A stretch of 64,000 nt of DNA. Origin: Bacteroidota bacterium (GTDB lineage: Bacteria; Bacteroidota; Bacteroidia; M30B66). The notes below the pieces were generated by a model, which saw only the letters and a list, made by a program, of their open reading frames with translations, made no database searches and was not told the origin of the DNA. The DNA lies in contig JAIXUS010000042.1 in NCBI GenBank assembly GCA_027483445.1, positions 186,001-250,000 of the forward strand. The letters are read 5' to 3'. The position numbers and the translations under genes are program-made. Every line of letters begins with the position of its first letter. Position 1 is the stretch's first letter. Below are positions 1-9,875 of this stretch, piece by piece.

Positions 1-638
1 CCGCCTTGTTGAGCAATCCGTGACCCGAATTCACCTACAAGTGCCCCTGGTAATTCTGCAATGATACCCACCATGATTATCAAAGAAATACCATTTCCGA
101 TACCACGATCTGTAATTCTTTCTCCCAACCACATAATGAACATTGTGCCTGCGATCAAGATAAGTGTAGACGATACCCAGAAGAAGGTGGAACCTCCTGA
201 AATGGCATTTGTACCAATTTGGTTATTGAGGTTGGCCAAATAACTTGGTGCCTGCAATGCGGTAATTGCCACGGTTAAGTAGCGTGTAATTTGATTCATC
301 TTCTTACGACCACTTTCTCCTTCCTTCTGCATTTTTTGGAAGTAAGGAACTGCAATGGTAAGAAGTTGTACTACGATCGATGCCGAGATGTAAGGCATGA
401 TTCCCAACGCAAATATTGAAGCGTTGGAAAATGCGCCTCCGGAAAACATATTTAAAAGACCGAGAATTCCATCAGAAGTTTGCTGCTTAAGCGCATCAAG
501 TGCTGCAGGATTTACTCCTGGGATAACTACAAACGACCCCAAACGATACACAAGTAAAAACAACAATGTGTTTCCGATCTTGTTACGGAGTTCTTCGATC
601 TTGTAGATGTTCTTAATAGTATCGATCAATTTCTTCAT
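1..638 (-). CDS. secY: Protein translocase subunit SecY (partial, N-terminal part)
   Basis: This is the first ~212 residues of SecY, the membrane channel of the Sec translocon; the C-terminal half lies beyond the left edge. The ATG at 638-636 overlaps the rplO stop codon by one base (TGATG), which suggests translational coupling. The reading frame starts MKKLIDTIKNIYKIEELRNK and has hydrophobic helices alternating with the conserved loop that follows GIMPYISASIVVQLL. It is the usual last or near-last gene of the spc part of the ribosomal cluster and should be co-transcribed from the rplP promoter. Confidence 0.95.
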   Translation of the reverse strand, partial: MKKLIDTIKNIYKIEELRNKIGNTLLFLLVYRLGSFVVIPGVNPAALDALKQQTSDGILGLLNMFSGGAFSNASIFALGIMPYISASIVVQLLTIAVPYFQKMQKEGESGRKKMNQITRYLTVAITALQAPSYLANLNNQIGTNAISGGSTFFWVSSTLILIAGTMFIMWLGERITDRGIGNGISLIIMVGIIAELPGALVGEFGSRIAQQG

Positions 639-1087
639 CAGGCAAGGATTGTAGCAGTTCCTCCTTTAGATTCGATAGCCGCTTTTGCGGATGCTGTGAA
701 TGCATGCACTTTCACATCAAGTTTGCTGGTGAGTTCACCTCGACCCAAAATTTTGATCAGGTCGTTTTTGCCGGCTAATCCATTCGCCTGCAGTGTTTCA
801 AAGGTAATCTCGTTCGCACTTAATTTTGTGGCCAAACTCTGAAGTGTATCCAAGTTGATACCACGATACTCTACGCGATTGATATTTTTAAAACCGAACT
901 TAGGCAAACGACGTTGAAGAGGCATTTGACCACCTTCAAAACCGGCCTTAGAAGAGTATCCTGAGCGTGACTTGGCACCCTTGTGACCGCGTGTAGATGT
1001 ACCACCGCGACCAGAGCCTTGTCCACGACCAATTCTTTTTTCCTGCTTGATAGAACCCTTAGCTGGGGTTAGATTACTCAGATTCAT
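638..1087 (-). CDS. rplO: 50S ribosomal protein L15
   Basis: L15 of the large ribosomal subunit, 149 residues, normal for the family. The N-terminus has the typical Gly/Arg-rich tail (GRGQGSGRGGTSTRGHKG), which threads into 23S rRNA, followed by the globular domain. It lies in the spc segment between rpmD and secY, 17 bp after rpmD, and its stop overlaps the secY start. Confidence 0.97.
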   Translation of the reverse strand: MNLSNLTPAKGSIKQEKRIGRGQGSGRGGTSTRGHKGAKSRSGYSSKAGFEGGQMPLQRRLPKFGFKNINRVEYRGINLDTLQSLATKLSANEITFETLQANGLAGKNDLIKILGRGELTSKLDVKVHAFTASAKAAIESKGGTATILA

Positions 1088-1104
1088 CGCTGTTGTCTTG
1101 TTTA

Positions 1105-1284
1105 TCAGATTGACGTAACGGTAACCAGGTGACTCACCTTTTTTACCATTCCTTCAATCTGAGGAGTTAGTTCATGTTCTACAGGAACGTTCATTTTAGT
1201 AATTCCCAGTGCCTTAAGCGTGCGCTTTTGGTCGGCCGGGCGGTCAATGCCGCTTTTTATTTGCTGAATGCGAATCTTTGCCAT
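1105..1284 (-). CDS. rpmD: 50S ribosomal protein L30
   Basis: L30, 59 residues, a small large-subunit protein of the short bacterial type. It begins MAKIRIQQIKSGI. A GTG one codon upstream (1287) would add a residue, but the ATG at 1284 fits the family start. The rpsE-rpmD-rplO order is canonical; spacing to rpsE is 11 bp. Confidence 0.95.
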   Translation of the reverse strand: MAKIRIQQIKSGIDRPADQKRTLKALGITKMNVPVEHELTPQIEGMVKKVSHLVTVTSI

Positions 1285-1295
1285 CACTGATGATC

Positions 1296-1814
1296 TTATC
1301 CGTTAAACACTTTTTCCATGGTGATACCACGCTGTTGAGCAACCGTAGCCGGATCGCGCATTTGACTGAGGGCATCGATTGTAGCCTTAACCACATTGTG
1401 TGGGTTAGAGGACCCTTTTGATTTTGCCAATACGTCAGTAACTCCAACGCTTTCAAGAACAGCGCGCATCGCACCACCAGCAATTACACCAGTACCATGA
1501 GAAGCAGGCTTCAAGAACACTAATGCTCCACCGAATTTACCATACTGCTCGTGTGGAACTGTACCATTGATTACTGGTACTTTAATCAACGTTTTCTTGG
1601 CGTCATCGATTCCCTTGCTAATGGCATCTGTAACTTCTTTGGCTTTACCAAGACCATGTCCAACAATACCTTTTTCATTTCCAACCACCACAATAGCGGA
1701 GAAGGAAAAGGTACGTCCACCTTTAGTTACTTTGGTTACGCGGTTTACTGCAACCAACTTGTCTTTCAGTTCAATATCACTTGAACGTACTCGTTTAATA
1801 TTTGCGTTTGCCAT
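1296..1814 (-). CDS. rpsE: 30S ribosomal protein S5
   Basis: S5, 172 residues, with the N-terminal double-stranded RNA-binding domain ([28 protein letters not shown]) and the C-terminal S5 fold. S5 helps form the mRNA entry tunnel and affects decoding fidelity. It follows rplR by 6 bp in the spc segment. Confidence 0.97.
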   Translation of the reverse strand: MANANIKRVRSSDIELKDKLVAVNRVTKVTKGGRTFSFSAIVVVGNEKGIVGHGLGKAKEVTDAISKGIDDAKKTLIKVPVINGTVPHEQYGKFGGALVFLKPASHGTGVIAGGAMRAVLESVGVTDVLAKSKGSSNPHNVVKATIDALSQMRDPATVAQQRGITMEKVFNG

Positions 1815-1820
1815 GGTCGT

Positions 1821-2177
1821 TTAGAATTTTAATCCACCCTCACGGGCTCCTTCAGCGAGCGATTTTACTCTGCCGTGGTACAAGTATCCGTTTCGATCGA
1901 AGCGAACACTCTCCACTCCGGCTTCTTTAGCCTTTAGAGCGATGGCTTTACCCACCATTGCTGCTTTTTCAATTTTGGTCACTTTAGCCTTAGCAATTTC
2001 GCCTTCTGCGGAAGATGCTGCGGCCAGCGTGTGCCCTTTAGTATCGTCGATGATCTGAACATAGATCTCTGCATTGGAGCGGAATACACTCATGCGCGGA
2101 GCAGAAGCATCTCCGGTAACCACTTTGCGGATTCTTTTCTTAATCCGACTTCTTCTGTATTCTTTGGTGATAGCCAT
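1821..2177 (-). CDS. rplR: 50S ribosomal protein L18
   Basis: L18, 118 residues, a 5S rRNA-binding protein of the central protuberance. The basic N-terminus ([13 protein letters not shown]) and the C-terminal [24 protein letters not shown] stretch are typical. It lies 15 bp after rplF. Confidence 0.96.
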   Translation of the reverse strand: MAITKEYRRSRIKKRIRKVVTGDASAPRMSVFRSNAEIYVQIIDDTKGHTLAAASSAEGEIAKAKVTKIEKAAMVGKAIALKAKEAGVESVRFDRNGYLYHGRVKSLAEGAREGGLKF

Positions 2178-2192
2178 AGTGCTGAGAACAGA

Positions 2193-2750
2193 TTATTTCT
2201 TACCGGCTGATTTACCCGCTTTGCGACGAAGTACCTCATTGGCGAATTTTATACCTTTTCCTTTGTATGGTTCAGGCTTACGCATTGAGCGAATCTTCGC
2301 AGCAACCATTCCGAGTAGTTGCTTGTCGGTAGATTTCATAATTATGATTGGGTTTTTACCACGCTCAGTTTTTGTTTCCAACTTAATTTCAGCAGGAATT
2401 TCAAAAATGATATTGTGAGAGTAACCCAAAGAAAGTTCGAGCTGTTGTCCGGTGTTTGAGGCACGATAACCAACACCCACTAGTTCTTGTTCTGTGGTAA
2501 AGCCGGTTGATACACCAGTTACCATGTTATTCAACAGGGCACGGTAAAGACCATGTTTTGCGCGGTGATCTTTTGCGTCAGATTCACGCTGAAGAGTAAC
2601 AGAACCTTCTTCGATTCCAATTTTGATGCAGGAGTCAACCTGCTGATTTAACTCGCCGAGTGGTCCTTTTACCTGTACCACATTATCTGCATTAACAGAT
2701 ACTGTAACACCTTTCGGTAAAGTAATCGGCATTTTTCCAATCCGTGACAT
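2193..2750 (-). CDS. rplF: 50S ribosomal protein L6
   Basis: L6, 185 residues, with two tandem L6 folds. It starts MSRIGKMPITLPKGV and ends in the RRKAGKSAGKK tail; the signature KPEPYKGKGIKF is present. It sits between rpsH and rplR, as usual. Confidence 0.97.
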   Translation of the reverse strand: MSRIGKMPITLPKGVTVSVNADNVVQVKGPLGELNQQVDSCIKIGIEEGSVTLQRESDAKDHRAKHGLYRALLNNMVTGVSTGFTTEQELVGVGYRASNTGQQLELSLGYSHNIIFEIPAEIKLETKTERGKNPIIIMKSTDKQLLGMVAAKIRSMRKPEPYKGKGIKFANEVLRRKAGKSAGKK

Positions 2751-2770
2751 GATTCTTTTGCTTTTTAGGA

Positions 2771-3175
2771 TTAGCTGATATAACAGAGTACTTCACCGCC
2801 CACGTTTTCATTGCGTGCTTCTTTGTCGGTCATTACACCTTTAGAGGTAGAAATAATGGCGATTCCGAGCCCGTTGATAACACGTGGAATGTTATTTACA
2901 TGAGCGTAACGACGAAGACCTGGTTTTGAAACACGAGTGAGCTCTCTGATTGCCGAGATTTTTGTAACCGGGTGGTACTTTAGGGCAATTTTAATGCTTC
3001 CTTGTGGATTGGTCTCAGATGGATCTTCGAATTTGTAGCTTAAGATATAGCCCTTATCGAAGAGAATCTTTGTGATGTTCCGCTTCAGCTTTGAAGAAGA
3101 AATTTCTACCACACGGTGATTAGCGTGAATAGCGTTCCGCAGTCGGGTGAGGTAGTCTGCTATCGGATCAGTCAT
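2771..3175 (-). CDS. rpsH: 30S ribosomal protein S8
   Basis: S8, 134 residues, a primary binder of the 16S rRNA central domain. It begins MTDPIADYLTRLRNA and ends GGEVLCYIS, both family signatures. In E. coli S8 also represses the spc operon by binding near rplE; no such site was tested here. Confidence 0.97.
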   Translation of the reverse strand: MTDPIADYLTRLRNAIHANHRVVEISSSKLKRNITKILFDKGYILSYKFEDPSETNPQGSIKIALKYHPVTKISAIRELTRVSKPGLRRYAHVNNIPRVINGLGIAIISTSKGVMTDKEARNENVGGEVLCYIS

Positions 3176-3206
3176 TGTACTGTTAATTTCAGATTAGTGA
3201 TGTGGA

Positions 3207-3476
3207 TTACCAGCTGGATTTTGTGATTCCCGGGATTTTTCCGTCTGTTGCCATTTCGCGGAAAGTAATTCTCGATAAGCCAAACTGGCGGATATATCCG
3301 CGAGGACGACCGGTGAGTTTACAACGATTGCGAAGACGAATTTTGCTGGAGTTGCGTGGAAGTTTCTGAAGTCCGGCGAAATCACCGGCTGCTTTCAGCG
3401 CTTCTCTTTTTTCCGCGTAGCGGGCTACCAGTTTGGCTCGTTTTACTTCGCGAGCCTTCATGCTTTCCTTAGCCAT
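3207..3476 (-). CDS. rpsN: 30S ribosomal protein S14 (zinc-independent type)
   Basis: S14, 89 residues. It is the longer form without the CxxC zinc ribbon: only one cysteine ([11 protein letters not shown]) is visible, so it does not need zinc. It lies between rplE and rpsH in the canonical order. Confidence 0.96.
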   Translation of the reverse strand: MAKESMKAREVKRAKLVARYAEKREALKAAGDFAGLQKLPRNSSKIRLRNRCKLTGRPRGYIRQFGLSRITFREMATDGKIPGITKSSW

Positions 3477-3484
3477 CGGTCGAT

Positions 3485-4042
3485 CTACTTTTTAAGGTTT
3501 TTAAACGGTAATCCAAATTCTTTGAGCAAAGCGTACGCTTCTTTATCGGTTGGAGCATTGGTCACAAAAGTGATGTCCATACCCATAATTTTCGACACTT
3601 TGTCGATGTTAATCTCCGGGAAGATAATTTGCTCCGTTACACCTAAGGTGTAATTGCCTCTTCCGTCGAAGCCTTTATCGTTGATTCCACGGAAATCGCG
3701 AATACGAGGAAGGGCTACATTGATAAGACGCTCGAGAAACTCATACATCTTATCGCCACGAAGTGTTACACGAACTCCAATTGGAACCCCTTTACGGAGT
3801 TTGAAGTTTGAAATATCCTTGCGGGATTTAGTGGCAACTGCTTTTTGACCTGTAATAGTGGTCATCTCAGTAATTGCCGATTCGATCATTTTTTTATCAG
3901 AAACCGCCGAACCGATACCTTGGTTAATGCAGATTTTTTCCAAGCGTGGAACCTGCATAGCACTTTTGTATTCGAATTCTTTGCGAAGATTGTTCACAAT
4001 CTCAGCACGGTATTTTGTCTTCAGTGAAGGTGTGTAGTTCAT
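3485..4042 (-). CDS. rplE: 50S ribosomal protein L5
   Basis: L5, 185 residues, binds 5S rRNA and contacts P-site tRNA. Signatures include [11 protein letters not shown], the [22 protein letters not shown] region and FPEINIDKV. It is the next gene after rplX (15 bp). Confidence 0.97.
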   Translation of the reverse strand: MNYTPSLKTKYRAEIVNNLRKEFEYKSAMQVPRLEKICINQGIGSAVSDKKMIESAITEMTTITGQKAVATKSRKDISNFKLRKGVPIGVRVTLRGDKMYEFLERLINVALPRIRDFRGINDKGFDGRGNYTLGVTEQIIFPEINIDKVSKIMGMDITFVTNAPTDKEAYALLKEFGLPFKNLKK

Positions 4043-4057
4043 CGCTTATCCTCCGCT

Positions 4058-4360
4058 TTATTTAGTTTTGAAATAGCGAACCGAGTTTCCGGCTTCATCC
4101 TTTTTCACACCAGTCCTTGCAGCTTTGCCAGTTTTTGGGTCAACTACCATGAGATTAGAAATGTGGATAGAACCTTCTTTCTTAACAATACCACCTTGAG
4201 GTGATTGTGAGGTGGGTTTGCTGTGACGGCTAATCATGTTCACACCGGTAACAATGGCGCGTTGTGATTTCATCAGTACTTCGGCTACCTCTCCCGATTC
4301 GCCTTTGTGATTGCCGGCAATTACCAGCACTTTATCACCTTTTTTGATATGCAGTTTCAT
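4058..4360 (-). CDS. rplX: 50S ribosomal protein L24
   Basis: L24, 100 residues, an early assembly protein with an N-terminal KOW motif (KKGDKVLVIAGNHKGESGEV). It follows rplN by 14 bp in the canonical rplN-rplX-rplE order. Confidence 0.96.
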   Translation of the reverse strand: MKLHIKKGDKVLVIAGNHKGESGEVAEVLMKSQRAIVTGVNMISRHSKPTSQSPQGGIVKKEGSIHISNLMVVDPKTGKAARTGVKKDEAGNSVRYFKTK

Positions 4361-4374
4361 CGCTTATCTGAATA

Positions 4375-4743
4375 TTAGAGTACTTCCGGAGCCAGTGAAA
4401 CAATCTTCATGAATTGCTTTTCACGCAATTCGCGGGCAACTGGACCGAAAATACGGGTGCCACGTAATTCATCGTTGTTGTTGAGCAACACCACAGCGTT
4501 GTCGTCGAAACGGATGTATGATCCATCAGGACGACGGATTTCTTTTTTGGTGCGTACTACCACTGCTTTCGTTACGGATCCTTTTTTTGAGTTTCCGCTG
4601 GGTAAAGCGTGTTTTACGGTGACTACAATCTTATCGCCTACCGAGGCATACCGTTTTTTGGTACCACCTAACACACGGATGCAAAGTACTTCTTTTGCTC
4701 CTGAATTATCGGCGACGGTTAGCCTGGATTCCTGCTGTATCAT
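4375..4743 (-). CDS. rplN: 50S ribosomal protein L14
   Basis: L14, 122 residues. It starts [21 protein letters not shown] and ends [15 protein letters not shown], both standard for the family. It sits at the subunit interface. It follows rpsQ by 32 bp. Confidence 0.97.
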   Translation of the reverse strand: MIQQESRLTVADNSGAKEVLCIRVLGGTKKRYASVGDKIVVTVKHALPSGNSKKGSVTKAVVVRTKKEIRRPDGSYIRFDDNAVVLLNNNDELRGTRIFGPVARELREKQFMKIVSLAPEVL

Positions 4744-4775
4744 GATTCAATTCGGTTATTGCGTGGTGAAATGAA

Positions 4776-5039
4776 TTACTTGGCTTTTTCGAGTATTTCG
4801 ACTAGTCTCCAGCATTTGTTTTTGCTAAGAGGGCGCGTCTCCATGATTCTAACGGTATCGCCTGCACCGCATTCGTTCTTTTCGTCGTGAGCGAAAAAGC
4901 TTGTAGTCTTTTTTACGAACTTACCGTATTTAGGATGCTTCACTTTACGCTCTACTGTTACCACAATGGTTTTATCCATTTTGGTACTCTTTACGAGGCC
5001 AATACGCTCTTTGCGGAGATTTCTTTCGATTGTTTCCAT
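4776..5039 (-). CDS. rpsQ: 30S ribosomal protein S17
   Basis: S17, 87 residues, an OB-fold protein binding 16S rRNA early in assembly. Visible signatures are [21 protein letters not shown] and [16 protein letters not shown]. It lies 8 bp after rpmC. Confidence 0.96.
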   Translation of the reverse strand: METIERNLRKERIGLVKSTKMDKTIVVTVERKVKHPKYGKFVKKTTSFFAHDEKNECGAGDTVRIMETRPLSKNKCWRLVEILEKAK

Positions 5040-5047
5040 CTTACTGA

Positions 5048-5251
5048 TTATTGCGCCTGTTCCTGAATTTCACGCTGACGAAGCGCAGTTTTTAAACGGG
5101 CAATCGCACGGCGCTGGTGACGAATGCTAATTGGGCTTTCCAGAGATGATACGGTATGATTGAACATCATTCGAGAAAATGTCTGGGTTTCCTCGGCAAT
5201 TTTCTCCCGCAATTCAGCGGTTGAAAGGTCTTTAATTTCCTGCGTTTTCAT
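5048..5251 (-). CDS. rpmC: 50S ribosomal protein L29
   Basis: L29, 67 residues, two long helices at the peptide exit. It begins [18 protein letters not shown] and carries the [15 protein letters not shown] segment. It is 8 bp downstream of rplP. Confidence 0.96.
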   Translation of the reverse strand: MKTQEIKDLSTAELREKIAEETQTFSRMMFNHTVSSLESPISIRHQRRAIARLKTALRQREIQEQAQ

Positions 5252-5259
5252 ATCTGCAA

Positions 5260-5688
5260 TCAGGCTGTAGCTTCAACGTAATCGCGACGTACAATGAATT
5301 TTGTAGTCACTGGTAATTTCTGTGCTGCTAGGCGAAGCGCTTCCTTGGCAATTTCCATTGGAACACCTTCCGCTTCGAAAATGATGGTACCTGGCTTAAC
5401 AACTGCTACCCAATATTCAGGGGAACCTTTACCCTTACCCATACGTACTTCAGCGGGCTTTTTGGTGATGGGCTTATCAGGGAACACACGAATCCAAATC
5501 TGGCCTTCACGCTTCATGTAACGAGTTACAGCAATACGTGCAGCTTCAATCTGGCGGGCTGTCATCCAAACCCCTTCCATGGCTTTGATTCCAAAAGAGC
5601 CGAACGCCAGTTCATGACCACGCGTTGCGTTGCCCTTCATCTTCATTTTATGTTGTTTCCTGTAACGAGTACGCTTAGGCTGTAACAT
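5260..5688 (-). CDS. rplP: 50S ribosomal protein L16
   Basis: L16, 142 residues, near the A-site tRNA. It begins [14 protein letters not shown] and has the [20 protein letters not shown] signature. Unlike the usual tight rpsC-rplP junction, it is preceded by 244 bp of non-coding DNA holding the rpsC terminator, a strong promoter and a structured leader. It is therefore the first gene of a separate transcript running to secY. Confidence 0.97.
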   Translation of the reverse strand: MLQPKRTRYRKQHKMKMKGNATRGHELAFGSFGIKAMEGVWMTARQIEAARIAVTRYMKREGQIWIRVFPDKPITKKPAEVRMGKGKGSPEYWVAVVKPGTIIFEAEGVPMEIAKEALRLAAQKLPVTTKFIVRRDYVEATA

Positions 5689-5711
5689 CGATTTTCAGTT
5701 TTTGCGGATTC

Positions 5712-5737
5712 TTGTTTTACTTCCCCCATTAAAACAA
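5712..5737 (-). promoter_or_regulatory. Hairpin in the rplP mRNA leader
   Basis: A perfect 8-bp inverted repeat (TTGTTTTA / TAAAACAA) encloses a 10-nt loop, which on the transcribed strand reads ATGGGGGAAG. It lies in the ~70-nt leader between the rplP promoter and the start codon. The loop G-run could pair with the CCCC at the presumed 5' end of the transcript (5757-5760), giving an H-type pseudoknot. A role in ribosomal-protein autoregulation is inference only. Confidence 0.45.
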
Positions 5738-5764
5738 AACCTAGGCCTGCTATTTTGGGGACGG

Positions 5765-5794
5765 CAAAGATAGTAAGTTGTTTTTTATTTGCAA
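5765..5794 (-). promoter_or_regulatory. Bacteroidota-type promoter for rplP-secY
   Basis: On the minus strand, TTG (5794-5792), a 19-nt spacer and TATCTTTG (5772-5765) match the Bacteroidota primary-sigma consensus (-33 TTG, -7 TAnnTTTG). An AT-rich UP-like tract, TTAAAAATTTTTAA, lies about 12 bp upstream of the TTG. Transcription should start about 4-5 nt after TTTG, at the CCCCAAAAT sequence. The rpsL promoter has nearly the same layout. Confidence 0.8.
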
Positions 5795-5886
5795 CAGCTG
5801 AGTTTAAAAATTTTTAAGGTTTGTGCGTGTGAAGATTACATTTTTCTGCACTCCTTAATTTTCTGGGTCAACCATCACCTAGGCAC

Positions 5887-5912
5887 AAAAAAAAGAGGAC
5901 CGGAGGCCCTCT
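5887..5912 (-). terminator. Rho-independent terminator after rpsC
   Basis: On the minus strand the stem AGAGGGCC/GGTCCTCT (8 bp, one G-T pair, loop TCC) is followed directly by a run of seven T. It starts 20 nt after the rpsC stop codon. It should end or attenuate the rpsL-to-rpsC transcript just before the rplP promoter. Confidence 0.85.
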
Positions 5913-5932
5913 TTCCTTGTGTACAATGATGT

Positions 5933-6673
5933 TTATTTCGCGCGACGGCGATCACGGTTGTTGCGTGGGCCTCGATCGTTATTTGGACGTTCAGACTGAT
6001 TCCCGGCTTTTTGACTACTTAAGCCGATATTTGGACTTAAATCGCGTTTTCCGTAAACCTCTCCTTTGCAAATCCATACTTTGATACCGATACGGCCGTA
6101 GGTTGTGTGCGCTTCTGCCATTGCATAATCGATATCAGCACGCAAGGTATGGAGTGGCGTTCTTCCTTCTTTATACCCTTCAACACGAGCCATTTCTGCC
6201 CCACCTAAACGTCCGGCAAGTTTTACCTTGATGCCTTCCGCACCCATTCTCATTGTTGAAGCGATCGAAGTCTTCATCGCACGACGGAACGAAATACGTC
6301 CTTCAAGCTGACGAGCAATACCTTCTGCAACAAGACGTGCGTCTAGTTCTGGGCGCTTTATCTCAAATATGTTGATTTGTACTTCCTTCTTGGTCAGCTT
6401 TTTAAGTTCTTCCTTAAGCTTATCCACTTCCTGACCACCTTTCCCGATGATAATACCAGGTCGGGCTGTATTGATGGTAACTGTAACAAGCTTTAAAGTG
6501 CGCTCAATAACAATTTTCGATACACCAGCTTTCGTTAAACGAGCGCTGAGGTATTTTCTGATCTTGTGATCTTCAACCAGTTTGTCGGTGAAGTTTTTCC
6601 CGCCATACCAGTTGGAATCCCATCCGCGGATGATTCCCAGGCGAAGTCCAATAGGGTTTGCTTTTTGTCCCAT
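5933..6673 (-). CDS. rpsC: 30S ribosomal protein S3
   Basis: S3, 246 residues, part of the mRNA entry site. It begins [18 protein letters not shown] and has the KH-type motif [17 protein letters not shown]. The C-terminus has an Asn/Arg/Asp-rich tail (about residues 215-246) beyond the conserved core. It is the last gene before the terminator at 5887-5912, so it ends the S10-side transcript. Confidence 0.97.
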   Translation of the reverse strand: MGQKANPIGLRLGIIRGWDSNWYGGKNFTDKLVEDHKIRKYLSARLTKAGVSKIVIERTLKLVTVTINTARPGIIIGKGGQEVDKLKEELKKLTKKEVQINIFEIKRPELDARLVAEGIARQLEGRISFRRAMKTSIASTMRMGAEGIKVKLAGRLGGAEMARVEGYKEGRTPLHTLRADIDYAMAEAHTTYGRIGIKVWICKGEVYGKRDLSPNIGLSSQKAGNQSERPNNDRGPRNNRDRRRAK

Positions 6674-6696
6674 GAATTATTTTTCTTTGGATAGGT

Positions 6697-7101
6697 TTAG
6701 TTGACTGCAGTTTTAGTCCCGAGTACCAAGGTAACATGATTCGAGCGTTTGCGAATTCTGTATCCACGTCCTTGTGGAGCAGGGCGGAGGCGCTTTAGCA
6801 TGCGACCGCCATCTACCTTAATCTCCTGAATAAAAACATTGCTCTCTTCAAGTCGAGCATTGCTGTTTTTGGCCTGCCAATTGGCAATTGCCGACAGAAG
6901 GAGTTTCTCGATACGACCTGCTGCTTCTTTGTTGGTGTAACGAAGAATTGACAGCGCACGATCAACCTCTACGCCGCGTACGAGATCGGCTACCAGACGC
7001 ATTTTGCGTGGTGAGGTTGGACAGTTATTCAGCTTTGCAAAAGCAGTCGACTTGCGTTCCTGCTTCATTGCCTCAGCCATGAGTTTTTTACGTGATCCCA
7101 T
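6697..7101 (-). CDS. rplV: 50S ribosomal protein L22
   Basis: L22, 134 residues, lining the peptide exit tunnel. The core includes [19 protein letters not shown] and the hairpin ending [20 protein letters not shown]. The N-terminus has ~15 extra residues with a second possible start (Met8). It follows rpsS by 31 bp. Confidence 0.96.
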   Translation of the reverse strand: MGSRKKLMAEAMKQERKSTAFAKLNNCPTSPRKMRLVADLVRGVEVDRALSILRYTNKEAAGRIEKLLLSAIANWQAKNSNARLEESNVFIQEIKVDGGRMLKRLRPAPQGRGYRIRKRSNHVTLVLGTKTAVN

Positions 7102-7132
7102 TGTATGTTTAGGAATAAAGAACGATTAACAA

Positions 7133-7414
7133 TTATTTCTTCCCTTTGTCTTTACGATTACCAGCATGGCCGCGGAAGTTACGCGTTGGAGCAAATTCGC
7201 CCAACTTGTGACCCACCATGTTTTCGGTAACATATACTGGGATGAATTTATTTCCATTGTGAACGGCAATCGTTTGTCCAACGAAATCGGGCGAAATCAT
7301 TGAGCGACGAGCCCAAGTTTTAATCACCGATTTTTTGCCTGAATCAATCATCGTGAGAACTTTCTTCTCCAGTTTGAAATCGATGAAAGGTCCTTTTTTA
7401 AGTGAACGAGCCAT
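7133..7414 (-). CDS. rpsS: 30S ribosomal protein S19
   Basis: S19, 93 residues, in the small-subunit head. It starts [19 protein letters not shown] and has the [20 protein letters not shown] signature. It lies 28 bp after rplB. Confidence 0.97.
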   Translation of the reverse strand: MARSLKKGPFIDFKLEKKVLTMIDSGKKSVIKTWARRSMISPDFVGQTIAVHNGNKFIPVYVTENMVGHKLGEFAPTRNFRGHAGNRKDKGKK

Positions 7415-7442
7415 ATTTGACGTTTATCAGGGTGTTGAACAA

Positions 7443-8267
7443 TTATTTTTTACGACGCTCAATGATGTATTGACTGCTGCGATTCTTCGGAGCACGTGTT
7501 TTGTAGCCCTTTGCAGGGATGCCTTTGCGGCTGCGTGGGTGCCCACCTGAAGCGCGACCCTCACCACCACCCATTGGGTGATCTACAGGGTTCATTGAAA
7601 CACCTCGGTTGCGTGGACGGCGGCCTAACCAACGGCTGCGACCAGCTTTACCAGAGCGAACCAGACGATTGTCAGGATTGCTAACTGTACCAATAACAGC
7701 CAAACACGTATTCAAAATCATGCGTATCTCTCCGGATGGCATGCGGATAATGGCATACTTACCATCGCGAGCTTGCAATTGAGCGGCAGCACCGGCACTT
7801 CTCACCATTGAGGCTCCTTGTCCGGGGCGCATTTCAATGTGGTGAATCATCGTACCGAGTGGAATATCTTTCAGAAACAAAGCGTTCCCAGCTTCAACAG
7901 GTGCGTTTTCTCCCGAAACTACAGTGCGGCCAATCTCAAGTCCATCAGGAGCAAGGATGTATCTTTTTTCCCCATCAGCATATTGCAATAGTGCAATACG
8001 GCCTGTACGGTTTGGATCGTACTCTATTGTTTTTACTGTTGCAGGAACACCGTGCTTGTCACGACGAAAGTCGATCAAACGGTAACGCTGCTTGTGACCT
8101 CCACCAATATAGCGCATGGTCATCTTACCGCTATTGTTACGACCACCGGATTTCTTGGCTTTTACAAGAAGTGACTTCTCCGGAGTCGATGCTGTAACAT
8201 CGGCGAAGTTATCGGCTACCTTAAATCGGGTACCGGGTGTGATTGGATTAAATTTCTTCAGTCCCAT
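7443..8267 (-). CDS. rplB: 50S ribosomal protein L2
   Basis: L2, 274 residues, needed for subunit association and the peptidyl-transferase centre. It has the C-terminal signature [18 protein letters not shown], including the conserved His near the active centre. It follows rplW by 5 bp. Confidence 0.98.
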   Translation of the reverse strand: MGLKKFNPITPGTRFKVADNFADVTASTPEKSLLVKAKKSGGRNNSGKMTMRYIGGGHKQRYRLIDFRRDKHGVPATVKTIEYDPNRTGRIALLQYADGEKRYILAPDGLEIGRTVVSGENAPVEAGNALFLKDIPLGTMIHHIEMRPGQGASMVRSAGAAAQLQARDGKYAIIRMPSGEIRMILNTCLAVIGTVSNPDNRLVRSGKAGRSRWLGRRPRNRGVSMNPVDHPMGGGEGRASGGHPRSRKGIPAKGYKTRAPKNRSSQYIIERRKK

Positions 8268-8272
8268 GGCTA

Positions 8273-8563
8273 TTAAATGTTGCTGTAGAAGTCGATGGTA
8301 TCACCATCCTTCAGGGTGACAATAGCTTTCTTGCAGCGGCCTTTCAAGCCGATGTTGAAACCATTTTTTGTATTGCGCATCTTCACTTTTCCGATGTAAC
8401 GCTGCGTGTTTACGCTTTCTACAGTTACACCATACAATTCTTTGATGGCGTCTTTGATTTGGATCTTGTTGGCATCCTCGTGAACCACAAAACCGTAGCG
8501 ATTCATCTTGTCAGCGATGCCGCTCATCTTTTCTGTAATGATGGGCTTGATGATGATGTTCAT
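8273..8563 (-). CDS. rplW: 50S ribosomal protein L23
   Basis: L23, 96 residues, at the tunnel exit where signal recognition particle and trigger factor dock. It begins [15 protein letters not shown] and has the [19 protein letters not shown] segment. It follows rplD by 3 bp. Confidence 0.97.
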   Translation of the reverse strand: MNIIIKPIITEKMSGIADKMNRYGFVVHEDANKIQIKDAIKELYGVTVESVNTQRYIGKVKMRNTKNGFNIGLKGRCKKAIVTLKDGDTIDFYSNI

Positions 8564-8566
8564 GAC

Positions 8567-9199
8567 TTAGTTCTGGGTTAAGAGGTTTTCAATAGTCTGC
8601 ACAGAACCTTCGAAGATTACCAGTTGGTTCGCCTTCAGAATATCGTAAGTATTGATATCACCGGCTACCACCACTCTTGAGTTTTCAAGGTTGCGTGAAG
8701 AGAGGTACAAATTGTTGTTCAATTCTGGAACGATCACCAGCGTTTTCTTTCCTTTCAACTTCAAGTTGTTCAGGACTGTATTGAAACTGCGTGTGCTGGG
8801 TTTTTCCATTTGGAAGCCTTCAACCAAAACGATTCCGTTTTCTTTGGCTTTGTAAGCCAAAGCTGACTTACGGGCCAATTGCTTAACTTTTTTGTTCAAA
8901 CGGAAGCTGTAATCGCGTGGCTTAGGACCGAAAACACGACCACCACCCACAAATACGGGCGACTTGATTGAACCTGCACGTGCACCGCCGGTTCCTTTTT
9001 GGCGCTTCAATTTTTTGGTGGAATAAGCCACCTCTGCACGCTCTTTAGATTTATGGGTTCCCTGACGACGGTTAGCAAGAATTTGCTTCACATCGAGGTA
9101 AATGGCGTGATCGTTTGGTTCTATACCGAAGATATCGCTACTTAGCTTTACCTTACGGCCGGTCTCTTGACCGTTGGAGTTGTAGACTGCTAATTCCAT
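8567..9199 (-). CDS. rplD: 50S ribosomal protein L4
   Basis: L4, 210 residues from the ATG at 9199 ([19 protein letters not shown]). A TTG four codons upstream overlaps rplC and is less likely; the ATG lies one base after the rplC stop. The tunnel loop [20 protein letters not shown] is present. In E. coli L4 represses the S10 operon; no L4 target site was identified here. Confidence 0.95.
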   Translation of the reverse strand: MELAVYNSNGQETGRKVKLSSDIFGIEPNDHAIYLDVKQILANRRQGTHKSKERAEVAYSTKKLKRQKGTGGARAGSIKSPVFVGGGRVFGPKPRDYSFRLNKKVKQLARKSALAYKAKENGIVLVEGFQMEKPSTRSFNTVLNNLKLKGKKTLVIVPELNNNLYLSSRNLENSRVVVAGDINTYDILKANQLVIFEGSVQTIENLLTQN

Positions 9200-9200
9200 C

Positions 9201-9818
9201 TTATTTCTCAAGCATTACGTATGAACCTTTTGGTCCGGGAATAGCACCCTGAACAACAATAAGATTCTGTTCTGGAATAACCTTCAGAACTTCGAGGTTC
9301 TGAACTTTAACGCGGGAGCCACCGGTTTGACCGGCCATGCGCATTCCCTTGAATACACGTGAAGGGAATGATGAGGCACCCAATGAACCCGGAGCACGTA
9401 AACGATTGTGCTGACCGTGGGTCTGCATTCCCACACCGCTAAATCCATGACGCTTCACAACACCCTGGAAACCTTTTCCTTTGGAGGTGCCGATTACGTC
9501 AATGAACTCGCCTTCAGAGAACAACTCTACCGTTATTGTTTCTCCGAGTTGCTTCTCAGCCTCGAAGTGACGGAACTCTACAATCTTGCGCTTCGGCGTG
9601 GTGTTCGCCTTACCGAAGTGCCCTTTCATGGCTGCAGAGGTGTGTTTCTCCTTCTTTTCGTCAAACGCCAGTTGAACAGCGCTATAACCGTCTTTGTCGA
9701 CGGTTTTTACTTGCGTTACTACGCAAGGACCAGCTTCGATAACCGTGCATGGGATGTTCTTCCCAGCGGCACTGTAAAGACTGGTCATTCCGATTTTTTT
9801 ACCAATGATACCTGACAT
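9201..9818 (-). CDS. rplC: 50S ribosomal protein L3
   Basis: L3, 205 residues, which reaches towards the peptidyl-transferase centre. The signature region [15 protein letters not shown] and the Gln-containing loop ([18 protein letters not shown]) are present. It follows rpsJ with a 57-bp gap in which no promoter was seen. Confidence 0.97.
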   Translation of the reverse strand: MSGIIGKKIGMTSLYSAAGKNIPCTVIEAGPCVVTQVKTVDKDGYSAVQLAFDEKKEKHTSAAMKGHFGKANTTPKRKIVEFRHFEAEKQLGETITVELFSEGEFIDVIGTSKGKGFQGVVKRHGFSGVGMQTHGQHNRLRAPGSLGASSFPSRVFKGMRMAGQTGGSRVKVQNLEVLKVIPEQNLIVVQGAIPGPKGSYVMLEK

Positions 9819-9875
9819 TTTGTTTTATTGAAAAGGAAATTCAATGCTTGGACTTCAAGATGTGAACGTACTACG

